Shown in pieces: positions 38,484 through 46,857 of a stretch of 64,000 bases of DNA. Source of the stretch: Mesorhizobium sp. Root157 (GTDB lineage Bacteria > Pseudomonadota > Alphaproteobacteria > Rhizobiales > Rhizobiaceae). Every line of letters begins with the position of its first letter. The first letter of the stretch is position 1. Position numbers and translations under genes: made by a program. Below the pieces are notes generated by a model, which had not been told where the DNA came from, made no database searches, and saw nothing but the letters and a program-made list of their open reading frames with translations. The stretch spans positions 1-64,000 of the forward strand of contig NZ_LMGJ01000006.1 in the NCBI RefSeq assembly GCF_001427385.1. Direction: 5' to 3'.

Positions 38484-38576
38484 CAATTTAATGCCTTGCC
38501 GAATTGCCTCCAAGTCAACCATAATGGATGAGATCAGGCAATGGTTGCCGAGATTCCAGATGAGCTGCTGCGTAGG

Positions 38577-41501
38577 ATGACAGATCACACATCGCTGTTG
38601 TTGTTGATCGTCATGCCTTTCGCCGGCGCCGTTGCCGCCGGGTTCCTGCCCTCCAACGCGCGCAATGCCGAGGCATGGTTGGCCGGCGCCGTCGCGCTCG
38701 GCGTGCTGGTCCTGACCTCGGCCTGTTATCCGGCCATCGCAGCAGGTGGCGCCATCCGCGCCGAGATCGAGTGGATTCCCGCCCTCGGCCTGAATTTCAC
38801 GCTGCGGATGGACGGGTTTGCCTGGCTGTTCGCGATGTTGATCAGCGCCATCGGCTTCCTCGTCGTGCTCTATGCCCGCTATTACATGTCGCCCGAAGAT
38901 CCGGTGCCGAGGTTCTTCTCGTTCTTCCTGGCATTCATGGGCGCGATGCTCGGCATCGTGCTTTCGGGTAATCTCATCCTGCTCATCATCTTCTGGGAAC
39001 TGACCAGCATCTTTTCCTTCCTGCTAATCGGTTACTGGCATCACAATGCCGGCGCGCGCGATGGCGCTCGCATGGCGCTGACCATCACCGGCATTGGCGG
39101 TCTCGGCCTTCTGGCCGGTGTCCTGTTGATCGGCCACATCGTCGGCAGCTACGATCTCGAACAGGTCCTGGCCTCGGGCGACCAGATCCGTTCACACGAA
39201 CTCTATATACCGACACTGGTCCTGGTGCTGCTCGGTGCGCTCACCAAGAGCGCGCAGTTTCCATTCCATTTCTGGCTGCCCAACGCGATGGCCGCGCCGA
39301 CGCCGGTGTCGGCCTATCTGCACTCGGCCACCATGGTGAAGGCCGGCGTATTCCTGATGGCAAGGCTCTGGCCGGTGCTGGCCGGCACCGAGGAATGGTT
39401 CTGGATCGTCGGCCTCGCCGGCATGGCGTCGTTTGTGCTGGGCGCCTATTTCGCCATCTTCCAGCAAGACATCAAAGGCCTGCTTGCCTATTCCACCATC
39501 AGCCACCTCGGCCTCATCACCATGCTGCTCAGCCTCGGCAGTCCGCTCGGCGCCGTCGCTGCCATCTTCCACATGATGAACCACGCCACCTTCAAGGCGT
39601 CGCTGTTCATGGCCGCCGGCATCATCGACCATGAGAGCGGCACCCGCGATATCAGGCGGTTGAGCGGGCTGTTCCGCTTCATGCCGATCACTGCCACCCT
39701 TGCCATGGTCGCGAGCGCGGCCATGGCCGGCGTGCCGCTGCTCAACGGCTTCCTGTCCAAGGAAATGTTTTTTGCGGAGGCCGCCGCCACGCACCAGATC
39801 TCCATTCTCGACACGGCAGCCCCCTATGCGGCCGTTCTGGGCAGCGCCTTTGCGGTCGCCTATTCGATCCGTTTCATCCACGGCGTCTTCTTCGGCCCGC
39901 CGCCACTGGACCTGCCGCGCGACCCGCACGAAGCCCCCTTCCTGATGCGGTTTCCGATGCAGTTGCTGGTGCTTGCCTGCCTCGTCGTCGGCACCATTCC
40001 CGGCCTCACCATCGGCCCGTTCCTGCACACCGCCGTCACCTCCGTGCTAGGCCCCGCCACGCCGCAATACAGCCTCGCCGTCTGGCATGGCTTCACGCTG
40101 CCGCTGATGATGAGCGTCGCGGCACTAATCGGCGGAGCCATCCTCTTTCTGTCGCTGAAGACCTATCTGGCCAACTGTGAGGAAGGCCCGCCGGTGTTCC
40201 GCCGCCTCAAGGGTCAACGCATCTTTGAACGCGCAATGGTCACAGTTTCGTGGCGCTGGGCGCGGTTCGTCGAAAGCCAGCTCGGCACGCGCCGGCTTCA
40301 ACCGCAGCTTCGCCTGCTGGTCTGGATAGCTTTCGCCGCGGCGCTCTGGCCGCTCTATAGCCTGGGCCTCGATCCTGGCGGGGTGACGTGGGCGGAAAGC
40401 GACCCGGCCTTCGCTGCCGTCTGGGCGATCGGCATCTTCTGTGCCCTCGGTGCTGCCTGGCAGGCGAAATTTCACCGGCTCGCCGCGCTGATCCTGCTGG
40501 GCGGCGCTGGGCTGGTCACCTGCATCACTTTTGTCTGGCTTTCGGCGCCGGATCTTGCGGTCACCCAATTGCTCGTCGAGATCGTGACGACGGTTCTGCT
40601 CCTGCTCGGATTGCGCTGGCTGCCGAAACGCTTCGAGGACAATTCGCTCGGGCTTGTAACCCTGGCGGCCAAGCTGCGACGCTTGCGCGATCTTGCCACC
40701 GCTGTCGCCGCCGGCCTCGGCATGACGCTGATTTCCTACGCCGTTATGACACGCATGCCGCCCGCAACCATCGCCGACTACTTCCTGGAAAGAGCCTATA
40801 GCGACGGCGGCGGCAAGAATGTCGTCAACGTCATCCTGGTCGATTTCCGCGGCTTCGACACGTTCGGCGAAATCACGGTGCTGGGCGTCGTGGCCTTGAC
40901 GGTGTTTGCGCTCTTACGCCGTTTCCGGCCCGCTCCCGACAGCGTCGAGTCGCCGGAGCAGCAGCGCGTCCAGAAAGCGTTCGACGAGGCGAGGCCCGAC
41001 CGCGAAGCCGGCGATACGGTCAGCGACTATCTGCTGGTCCCGTCCGTCATCATGCAATGGCTGTTTCCGGTCATCATCGTCTTCGCCGCCTATCTCTTCC
41101 TTCGCGGCCACGACCTCCCGGGCGGAGGCTTTGCCGCCGGAGTGGCGATGGCGGCGGCCTTCATCCTGCAATACATGGCGGCGGGCACCATCTGGGTCGA
41201 AGCCAGGCTCCGGGTATTGCCGGTCAACTGGATCGGTTTCGGCCTTTTGTTTGCAGCCATGGTGGGCATGGGGTCCTGGTTGGCCGGCTATCCCTTCTTG
41301 ACCTCGCATTCGCAATATCTGGAACTGCCGCTGGTCGGGTCGGTTCCGGTGGCCAGCGCGACCTTGTTTGACCTCGGCGTTTTCTCCCTGGTGGTCGGCG
41401 CTACCGTGTTGATGCTGATCGCCTTGGCCCACCAGTCGATCCGTCGTCTTCGCGCCTCGCGCATCGCCGCCGAGGCCGAAGCGGCATCGGAGGCCGCGTG
41501 A
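38577..41501 (+). CDS. mrpA: Mrp/Pha Na+(K+)/H+ antiporter subunit A fused to B
   Basis: Large subunit of the multisubunit cation/proton antiporter. 974 residues. The first two-thirds match MrpA (NuoL-like: WELTSIFSFLLIGYWHH, FHFWLPNAMAAPTPVSAYLHSATMVKAG read in parts, LLAYSTISHLGL). The C-terminal third contains the MrpB module (DYLLVPSVIMQWLFPVIIVF..LRGHDLPGGGFAAGV). No separate mrpB gene follows, so subunits A and B are fused, as in rhizobial pha systems. Start Met at 38577 is the family-like MTDHTSLLLLIV; one at 38541 is also possible. Overlaps the next gene by four bases. Confidence 0.94.
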   Translation: MTDHTSLLLLIVMPFAGAVAAGFLPSNARNAEAWLAGAVALGVLVLTSACYPAIAAGGAIRAEIEWIPALGLNFTLRMDGFAWLFAMLISAIGFLVVLYARYYMSPEDPVPRFFSFFLAFMGAMLGIVLSGNLILLIIFWELTSIFSFLLIGYWHHNAGARDGARMALTITGIGGLGLLAGVLLIGHIVGSYDLEQVLASGDQIRSHELYIPTLVLVLLGALTKSAQFPFHFWLPNAMAAPTPVSAYLHSATMVKAGVFLMARLWPVLAGTEEWFWIVGLAGMASFVLGAYFAIFQQDIKGLLAYSTISHLGLITMLLSLGSPLGAVAAIFHMMNHATFKASLFMAAGIIDHESGTRDIRRLSGLFRFMPITATLAMVASAAMAGVPLLNGFLSKEMFFAEAAATHQISILDTAAPYAAVLGSAFAVAYSIRFIHGVFFGPPPLDLPRDPHEAPFLMRFPMQLLVLACLVVGTIPGLTIGPFLHTAVTSVLGPATPQYSLAVWHGFTLPLMMSVAALIGGAILFLSLKTYLANCEEGPPVFRRLKGQRIFERAMVTVSWRWARFVESQLGTRRLQPQLRLLVWIAFAAALWPLYSLGLDPGGVTWAESDPAFAAVWAIGIFCALGAAWQAKFHRLAALILLGGAGLVTCITFVWLSAPDLAVTQLLVEIVTTVLLLLGLRWLPKRFEDNSLGLVTLAAKLRRLRDLATAVAAGLGMTLISYAVMTRMPPATIADYFLERAYSDGGGKNVVNVILVDFRGFDTFGEITVLGVVALTVFALLRRFRPAPDSVESPEQQRVQKAFDEARPDREAGDTVSDYLLVPSVIMQWLFPVIIVFAAYLFLRGHDLPGGGFAAGVAMAAAFILQYMAAGTIWVEARLRVLPVNWIGFGLLFAAMVGMGSWLAGYPFLTSHSQYLELPLVGSVPVASATLFDLGVFSLVVGATVLMLIALAHQSIRRLRASRIAAEAEAASEAA

Positions 41502-41842
41502 TGGAACTGACGCTCGCCATCGCCATAGGTGTACTGACAGGCTCCGGCGTCTGGCTTTTGCTGCGGCCGCGCACCTTTCAGCTCATCATCGGGCTGTCGC
41601 TCATCTCCTACGGCGTCAATCTGTTCATCTTCTCCATGGGTCGGCCGCGCTTCGGCGCCCCGCCCGTGCTTCTGACCGACGGGGCGATCAATCCGGCTGA
41701 CTATACCGATCCGGTTCCCCAGGCGCTTGTGCTCACCGCCATCGTCATCGGCTTTGCGACAACGGCGCTGTTCCTCGTGGTACTGCTCGTCTCGCGCGGA
41801 TTGACCGGCAGCGACCATGTCGACGGCAGGGAGCCGCGCTGA
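41498..41842 (+). CDS. mrpC: Mrp/Pha antiporter subunit C
   Basis: 114-residue NuoK-like membrane protein with three helices (MELTLAIAIGVLTGSGVWLLL, FQLIIGLSLISYGVNLFIF, VPQALVLTAIVIGFATTALFLVVLL read in parts). Begins with ATGG overlapping the mrpA stop (ATGA geometry) and ends one base into mrpD. Part of the tightly overlapping mrpA(B)-C-D-E-F-G operon. Confidence 0.94.
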   Translation: MMELTLAIAIGVLTGSGVWLLLRPRTFQLIIGLSLISYGVNLFIFSMGRPRFGAPPVLLTDGAINPADYTDPVPQALVLTAIVIGFATTALFLVVLLVSRGLTGSDHVDGREPR

Positions 41843-43482
41843 TGGGGTGGGCCGACCAGATCCTGATCGCGCCGATCATCTTGCCGCTCGTCACCGGCGC
41901 GCTTCTGTTGCTGTTCGACGAACGCCGCCATTTTCTCAAGGCGATGGTCAACGTCGTCTCGACGCTGCTGCTGGTGGTCGTCTCCCTGGTGTTGCTGAAC
42001 TTTGCCGACGCCCCCGTCGGCAACGGCGCGGCCACGACCGGCGTCTATCTGCTCGGCAACTGGGCCGCGCCCTTCGGCATCGTCCTGGTTCTCGACCGGC
42101 TGTCGGCGCTGATGGTGATGCTGACGGCCGTTCTCGCCGTGGCGTCCCTGGTGTTTTCGCTGGCGCGCTGGCACCGCAGTGGCCCGCATTTCCATACGCT
42201 GTTCCAGCTTCTGCTGATGGGGCTGAACGGTGCGTTCCTGACCGGCGACCTGTTCAATCTGTTCGTGTTCTTCGAGGTGCTGCTGGCGGCGTCCTACGGC
42301 CTCGTCCTGCATGGTTCAGGCGCGCTCAGGGTCAAGGCGGGCCTGCACTACATCGCCGTCAACCTTGCCGGCGCATCGCTGTTCCTCATCGGTGTCAGCC
42401 TGATCTACGGGGTCACCGGCACCCTGAACATGGCCGACCTCGCCGTCCGCATTCCGGCGGTGGCCGCAGGCGACCGGATGCTGCTGGAGGCGGGCGCCGC
42501 CATCCTCGGCGTCGCCTTCCTGGTCAAGGCCGGCATGTGGCCGCTCGGCTTCTGGCTGCCAAACGCCTATTCCGCCGCCGCAGCGCCGGTCGCCGCCATC
42601 TTCGCCATCCTCAGCAAGGTCGGCATCTACGTGCTGCTGCGGCTGTCTCTTCTATTTTTCGGCGCAGAAGCCGGTGCATCGGCCGGCTTCGGCAATTCGT
42701 GGCTTCTGTTCGGCGGCATGGCCACCATCGGTTTCGGTGCCGTCGGCGTGCTGGCCTCGCAGGCGATGGGACGGCTTGCCGGCTTCTACCTGCTGGTTTC
42801 GTCCGGCACGCTGCTGGCCGCGATCGGAACCGACAGCGTCGCGGTCACTTCGGGCGCGCTCTACTACATGGTGAGCTCGACGTTGACCGTCAGCGCCTTC
42901 TTTCTCCTGATCGAGCTCGTCGAGCGGGCACAGGATCCGGCATCCGACGTGCTTGCGGTCACGATGGAAGCCTATGGCGACGATACGGACGAGGACGACA
43001 TCCAGGACGAGGTGGGGGTCACAATTCCAGCAACCCTCGCCATTTTGGGCATCTGCTTTGCCGGCTGCGGCGTGCTTCTGGCCGGCTTGCCGCCACTTTC
43101 CGGCTTCATCGGCAAATTTGCGATGCTGACCGCGTTGTTCAATCCCGAAGGCCTTGCGCCGGGCGGCGGCATCGCTGGCGGAACATGGGTGCTGGTGACC
43201 TTGATCATCCTTTCCGGCCTTTCCGCGATGATTGCGATGACGCGCGCCGGCATCCGCACCTTCTGGGCGCCCATCGAAGGAACCGTACCGCGCGTCCGGG
43301 TCATCGAGATCGCGCCGGTGGCATTCCTGCTCGTGCTGTGCCTGGCGCTGACCGTAAAAGGCGGGTTGGCGATGCGCTACATGGATGCGACCGCGCAATC
43401 CCTGCATGCGCCGGCCAGCTATGTGCAGGACGTGCTGTCGGCCGAGAGCTTGCCCGGCGCGAAAACGGAGGCGGCGCAATGA
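41842..43482 (+). CDS. mrpD: Mrp/Pha antiporter subunit D
   Basis: 546-residue NuoN/L-like antiporter subunit with about 14 helices. Conserved segments include LFEVLLAASYGLVLHG (read as VFFEVLLAASYGL), FLVKAGMWPLGFWLPNAYSAA and LAGLPPLSGFIGKFAML, containing the lysines and glutamate used for proton transfer. An unusual hydrophilic insert with DDTDEDDIQDE lies near residue 385. It overlaps mrpE by four bases (ATGA). Confidence 0.94.
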   Translation: MGWADQILIAPIILPLVTGALLLLFDERRHFLKAMVNVVSTLLLVVVSLVLLNFADAPVGNGAATTGVYLLGNWAAPFGIVLVLDRLSALMVMLTAVLAVASLVFSLARWHRSGPHFHTLFQLLLMGLNGAFLTGDLFNLFVFFEVLLAASYGLVLHGSGALRVKAGLHYIAVNLAGASLFLIGVSLIYGVTGTLNMADLAVRIPAVAAGDRMLLEAGAAILGVAFLVKAGMWPLGFWLPNAYSAAAAPVAAIFAILSKVGIYVLLRLSLLFFGAEAGASAGFGNSWLLFGGMATIGFGAVGVLASQAMGRLAGFYLLVSSGTLLAAIGTDSVAVTSGALYYMVSSTLTVSAFFLLIELVERAQDPASDVLAVTMEAYGDDTDEDDIQDEVGVTIPATLAILGICFAGCGVLLAGLPPLSGFIGKFAMLTALFNPEGLAPGGGIAGGTWVLVTLIILSGLSAMIAMTRAGIRTFWAPIEGTVPRVRVIEIAPVAFLLVLCLALTVKGGLAMRYMDATAQSLHAPASYVQDVLSAESLPGAKTEAAQ

Positions 43483-43961
43483 GACGCCTCCTGCCCTATC
43501 CCGTTCTGGCGGCGTCGCTGCTGATCATGTGGGTCCTGCTCAACGGGCTGTCGGTCGGCCATGTCGTGCTTGGTTGCATCGTCGCGGTCGGCGCGTCCCT
43601 GGCCATGGTCGCGCTTCAGCCCGACAAGCCCATGGTGAGACGCTGGGACATGATCCCGCGGCTGGTGACGGTCGTGCTGATCGATATACTGCGCTCCAAC
43701 ATCGAGGTCGCAGCCATCATCTTGACGGGGCGAAGAATGGGCAAGCCCGGCTTCGTGATGATCCCGCTTGAATTACGCGACCCGACCGGCCTGGCGATAC
43801 TCGCCTGCATCATCACCAGCACGCCCGGAACGGCGTGGGTCGAATATCATGCCGGCAGTGGCAGGCTTCGCATCCACGTTCTCGACCTGATCGACGAACC
43901 GGCCTTGGTCGATCAGATCAAGCAGCGTTATGAATCGCTGTTGATGGAGATTTTCGAATGA
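43479..43961 (+). CDS. mrpE: Mrp/Pha antiporter subunit E
   Basis: 160 residues; two N-terminal helices, then a cytosolic domain with PLELRDPTGLAILACIITSTPGTAWVEYHAG (read in parts: IPLELRDPTG, TPGTAWVEY), characteristic of MrpE. It occupies a frame that is also open upstream through mrpD, but ATGA overlap with mrpD fixes the start. Required for complex assembly in characterised systems. Confidence 0.93.
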   Translation: MRRLLPYPVLAASLLIMWVLLNGLSVGHVVLGCIVAVGASLAMVALQPDKPMVRRWDMIPRLVTVVLIDILRSNIEVAAIILTGRRMGKPGFVMIPLELRDPTGLAILACIITSTPGTAWVEYHAGSGRLRIHVLDLIDEPALVDQIKQRYESLLMEIFE

Positions 43962-44239
43962 GCGGCGTCATCATCTCCTGGTCCGTCACCATTGCGCAAT
44001 TGCTGCTGGTCTGCGCCATGGCATGCGCGCTCCTGCGCCTCGTTCGCGGCCCCCGCGCCCAGGATCGCATCCTCGGTTTCGACGCCCTCTACGTCGGCGC
44101 CATGCTTCTGCTGCTGACAGTCGGCATCCGCACCGGCAGCACGATCTATTTCGAAACGGCGCTGGTGATCTCGCTTCTCGGTTTCGTTTCGACCGTGGCG
44201 CTGGCGAAATTCCTCATGCGCGGCGAGGTGATCGAATGA
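43958..44239 (+). CDS. mrpF: Mrp/Pha antiporter subunit F
   Basis: 93-residue membrane protein with three helices; RLVRGPRAQDRILGFDALYVGAMLL carries the MrpF signature (RGP..DRILGFD). Overlaps mrpE and mrpG by four bases each. Subunit F is implicated in efflux of small organic anions or in complex stability in other bacteria. Confidence 0.93.
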   Translation: MSGVIISWSVTIAQLLLVCAMACALLRLVRGPRAQDRILGFDALYVGAMLLLLTVGIRTGSTIYFETALVISLLGFVSTVALAKFLMRGEVIE

Positions 44240-44622
44240 CCCCTTTCGCCGACCTGCCGGTCTGGGTGGCCCTTCTCACCGCGTTCTTCCTTATCCTGGG
44301 TTCCGGCCTGACCCTGCTGGGTGCGATCGGCCTGCTCAAGTTTGAACGCTTCTATCAGCGCATCCACGCGCCGACGCTCGGCACGACCTGGGGCGCGGGC
44401 GGCCTCCTCATTGCGTCGATCATCTTGTTTTCGGCGCTCCAATCGCGCCCGGTCCTTCACGAGATCCTGATCGCGATATTCATAACGGTCACGACGCCGG
44501 TCTCGCTCATGCTTCTGGCGCGCGCCGCACTTTATCGCGACCGCATCGAAGGCAATGACGGAATCCCGGATTTCGAAGCCATCACCGCCTCGTCGAAGGA
44601 TCAGCCGTCACCAGATCCCTGA
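44236..44622 (+). CDS. mrpG: Mrp/Pha antiporter subunit G
   Basis: 128-residue subunit with three helices; ILGSGLTLLGAIGLLKFERFYQRIHAPTLGTT is the diagnostic MrpG core (GLLKFERFYQRIHAP). Last gene of the operon. Its TGA stop is immediately fused to a palindromic repeat that begins with the final A of the stop codon, so the repeat may form the transcript's 3' end. Confidence 0.94.
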   Translation: MTPFADLPVWVALLTAFFLILGSGLTLLGAIGLLKFERFYQRIHAPTLGTTWGAGGLLIASIILFSALQSRPVLHEILIAIFITVTTPVSLMLLARAALYRDRIEGNDGIPDFEAITASSKDQPSPDP

Positions 44623-44724
44623 TGCATGTCGCCCGAAAGTGGGAACCGATTTCGGGATAACGACATGCATAAAAACAAACACTTGGAGCGCTCCAGCGAA
44701 TCCGAAAGATCGCGACGCGCTCCA
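44622..44724 (+). repeat. Palindromic intergenic repeat, copy 1 (about 103 bp)
   Basis: An outer palindrome of 49 bases (44622-44670) begins ATGCATGTCG and ends CGACATGCAT, with CCCGAAA/TTTCGGG inside. A second inverted arm pair follows (TTGGAGCG ... CGCTCCAA). The same sequence recurs inverted at 51885-51988 and partly at 56964-57031. It starts on the last base of the mrpG stop codon. Rhizobial REP/RIME-like elements have this layout; the exact family name is not known to me. Confidence 0.85.
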
Positions 44725-44831
44725 ACAGCCCGGTCCATATCCGGAGTGGCACCGCTGCGAGCGAGAAAAGCGCTGGCAGCCGCAGGTCGATTTGCGTATC
44801 ACTCCTGCGCAAAACGAACGGAACCAGGATA

Positions 44832-46016
44832 ATGTTTGAAGACCTGCAAGCTGCACCAGCCGACAAGATCCTGGCGCTGATCAGCGCCTATCGCGCCGAC
44901 TCAAGAACCGACAAGGTTGACCTGGGTGTCGGCGTTTACAAGGATCGCGACGGCGCCACGCCGGTCATGCGCGCCGTGCGCGAAGCGGAAAAACGGCTGC
45001 TTGGCGAACAGAAATCCAAGACTTATCTGGGACTTGCCGGCGATACTGAATTCAACGCCGCACTTGCCCGGCTCGTTTTCGGCGAGCAAGCCGACTTTTC
45101 ACGTATCCGCGCCGCGCAAGCGCCGGGCGGTTCAGGCGCGCTGCGTCTCGTCGCCGAATTGCTGAAGCGCACCAAGGCCGATGCAACGGTGTGGGTATCC
45201 GATCCGACCTGGCCGAACCACATCCCGATGATGCGCGGCGCCGGCCTGCATGTCCGCGATTATCCATACTTCGACGCAGCGTCGGGCTCCGTGCGGTTCG
45301 AAGCGATGCTGGACGCGTTACGTCAGGCCAATCGCGGCGACATCGTGCTGCTGCACGGATGCTGCCACAACCCGACTGGAGCCAACCCCACCGCCACCCA
45401 ATGGTCCGCAGTCGCCGGCCTGCTTGTCGAGCGCGGTCTGCTGCCCTTTGTCGACATCGCCTACCAGGGCTTCGGCGAAGGTCTCGACGCCGACGCCGAA
45501 GGGCTGCGCATTCTCGCCGGCAAGGTGCCTGAAATGGTCGTTGCCACCAGTTGCTCCAAGAACTTCGCCGTCTACCGAGACCGTGTCGGCGCTGCCATCG
45601 TCATGGCCAGATCCGGGGCGGAGGCCGACATTGCAATGACCCAGCTTCTTGCTGCGGCGCGCACCATGTATTCGATGCCGCCGGACCATGGCGCCGCCGC
45701 CGTGCGCATTGTGCTGGAAGACCCGGACTTGCGGGCCGATTGGCAGGCGGAACTGGAGGAAATGCGCCAGCGCATGCTGAAACTGCGCATTGCCTTTGCC
45801 GATGCGCTGCGCCGTCAGTCCAACTCGGACCGTTTCGATTTCATCGCCAGCCATCGCGGCATGTTCTCGCGCCTCGGCCTCACCGAACCGCAGGTCGATC
45901 GGCTGCGCACCGAGCATGGCGTCTATATGGTCGGCGACAGCCGCATCAACGTCGCCGGCCTGCCGGAAGACGGACTGGATCGGCTGGCCAAGGCCATCGT
46001 GTCGGTACTCGATTAA
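44832..46016 (+). CDS. Aromatic/aspartate aminotransferase (class I, TyrB/AspC type)
   Basis: PLP aminotransferase of the aspartate/aromatic subgroup, 394 residues. N-terminus FEDLQAAPADKILALI, then VDLGVGVYKD, CCHNPTGANPT (carboxylate-binding region), and the PLP-lysine motif SCSKNFAVYRDRVGA. The length, MFE opening and VYKD motif are as in TyrB/AspC. It probably interconverts aromatic amino acids or aspartate with 2-oxo acids; the substrate cannot be fixed. About 107 bases after the repeat. Confidence 0.93.
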   Translation: MFEDLQAAPADKILALISAYRADSRTDKVDLGVGVYKDRDGATPVMRAVREAEKRLLGEQKSKTYLGLAGDTEFNAALARLVFGEQADFSRIRAAQAPGGSGALRLVAELLKRTKADATVWVSDPTWPNHIPMMRGAGLHVRDYPYFDAASGSVRFEAMLDALRQANRGDIVLLHGCCHNPTGANPTATQWSAVAGLLVERGLLPFVDIAYQGFGEGLDADAEGLRILAGKVPEMVVATSCSKNFAVYRDRVGAAIVMARSGAEADIAMTQLLAAARTMYSMPPDHGAAAVRIVLEDPDLRADWQAELEEMRQRMLKLRIAFADALRRQSNSDRFDFIASHRGMFSRLGLTEPQVDRLRTEHGVYMVGDSRINVAGLPEDGLDRLAKAIVSVLD

Positions 46017-46031
46017 GGCAAGGCCCCGGCA

Positions 46032-46856
46032 ATGAAACCCTCCAAGGATATTTCCCGGCTGATCGAGATCATGGCGGCGCTGCGCGCGCCAAAGACCGGC
46101 TGTCCGTGGGATATCGAACAGGACTTCTCGACCATCGCTCCTTACACCGTCGAGGAAGCCTACGAGGTGGCCGATGCCATCCAGCGCGGCGACCTCGATG
46201 ACCTGCGCGAAGAGTTGGGCGACCTGTTGCTGCAGGTCGTCTATCACGCACAGATGGCCGAGGAGGCCGGCGAGTTCGTGTTCGCGGACGTCGTGGAAGC
46301 CATCACCACCAAGATGATCCGCCGCCATCCGCATGTCTTTGGCGACGAGGAGGCCCGCAGCGCCGGCATGGCCAAGGGCATGTGGGAAAGGATCAAGGCC
46401 GAGGAGAAGGCCGAGAAGCGCCAGTCGCGGCTTGCACGCGGCCTCGACCTCGAGGACCATGGAAAGGGCTACCTCGACGGCGTGCCGGTCAATCTGCCAG
46501 CGCTGACTCGCGCCTTGAAGTTGCAGGAGAAAGCCGCCCGCGTCGGTTTCGACTGGAGCGAGGCGGCTCCCATCCTCGACAAGATCGAAGAAGAGATCGG
46601 CGAACTGCGTGAGGCGCTGGCCAGCGGCGACACCGCCTCCATCAAGGACGAGTTCGGCGACACACTGTTTGCGCTCGTCAATCTCGGCCGCCACCTGAAG
46701 CTCGATTCGGAAGCAGCGCTCGGCGGCACTAACGACAAGTTCCGCCAGCGTTTCCACCATGTGGAACGCGCGCTGGCCGAATCAGGAAGGTCGCTGGATG
46801 CTGCCACGCTGGAGGAAATGGAAGACCTCTGGCAGCAGGCGAAGGGGAAACCCTGA
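46032..46856 (+). CDS. mazG: Nucleoside triphosphate pyrophosphohydrolase MazG
   Basis: 274 residues with duplicated MazG folds. First domain: MAALRAPKTGCPWDIEQDF, VEEAYEVADAI, REELGDLLLQVVYHAQMA. Second domain: KIEEEIGELREAL and DEFGDTLFALVNLGRHL, with the Glu/Asp metal-binding residues. Hydrolyses non-canonical or excess NTPs. It follows the aminotransferase by 15 bases and is convergent with hflX (stop codons one base apart). Confidence 0.95.
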   Translation: MKPSKDISRLIEIMAALRAPKTGCPWDIEQDFSTIAPYTVEEAYEVADAIQRGDLDDLREELGDLLLQVVYHAQMAEEAGEFVFADVVEAITTKMIRRHPHVFGDEEARSAGMAKGMWERIKAEEKAEKRQSRLARGLDLEDHGKGYLDGVPVNLPALTRALKLQEKAARVGFDWSEAAPILDKIEEEIGELREALASGDTASIKDEFGDTLFALVNLGRHLKLDSEAALGGTNDKFRQRFHHVERALAESGRSLDAATLEEMEDLWQQAKGKP

Positions 46857-46857
46857 T

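Noticed and set aside
41817-43478. Upstream extension of the mrpE frame through mrpD
   Set aside because: Arg/Gly-rich shadow of mrpD; the real mrpE begins at the ATGA overlap at 43479.
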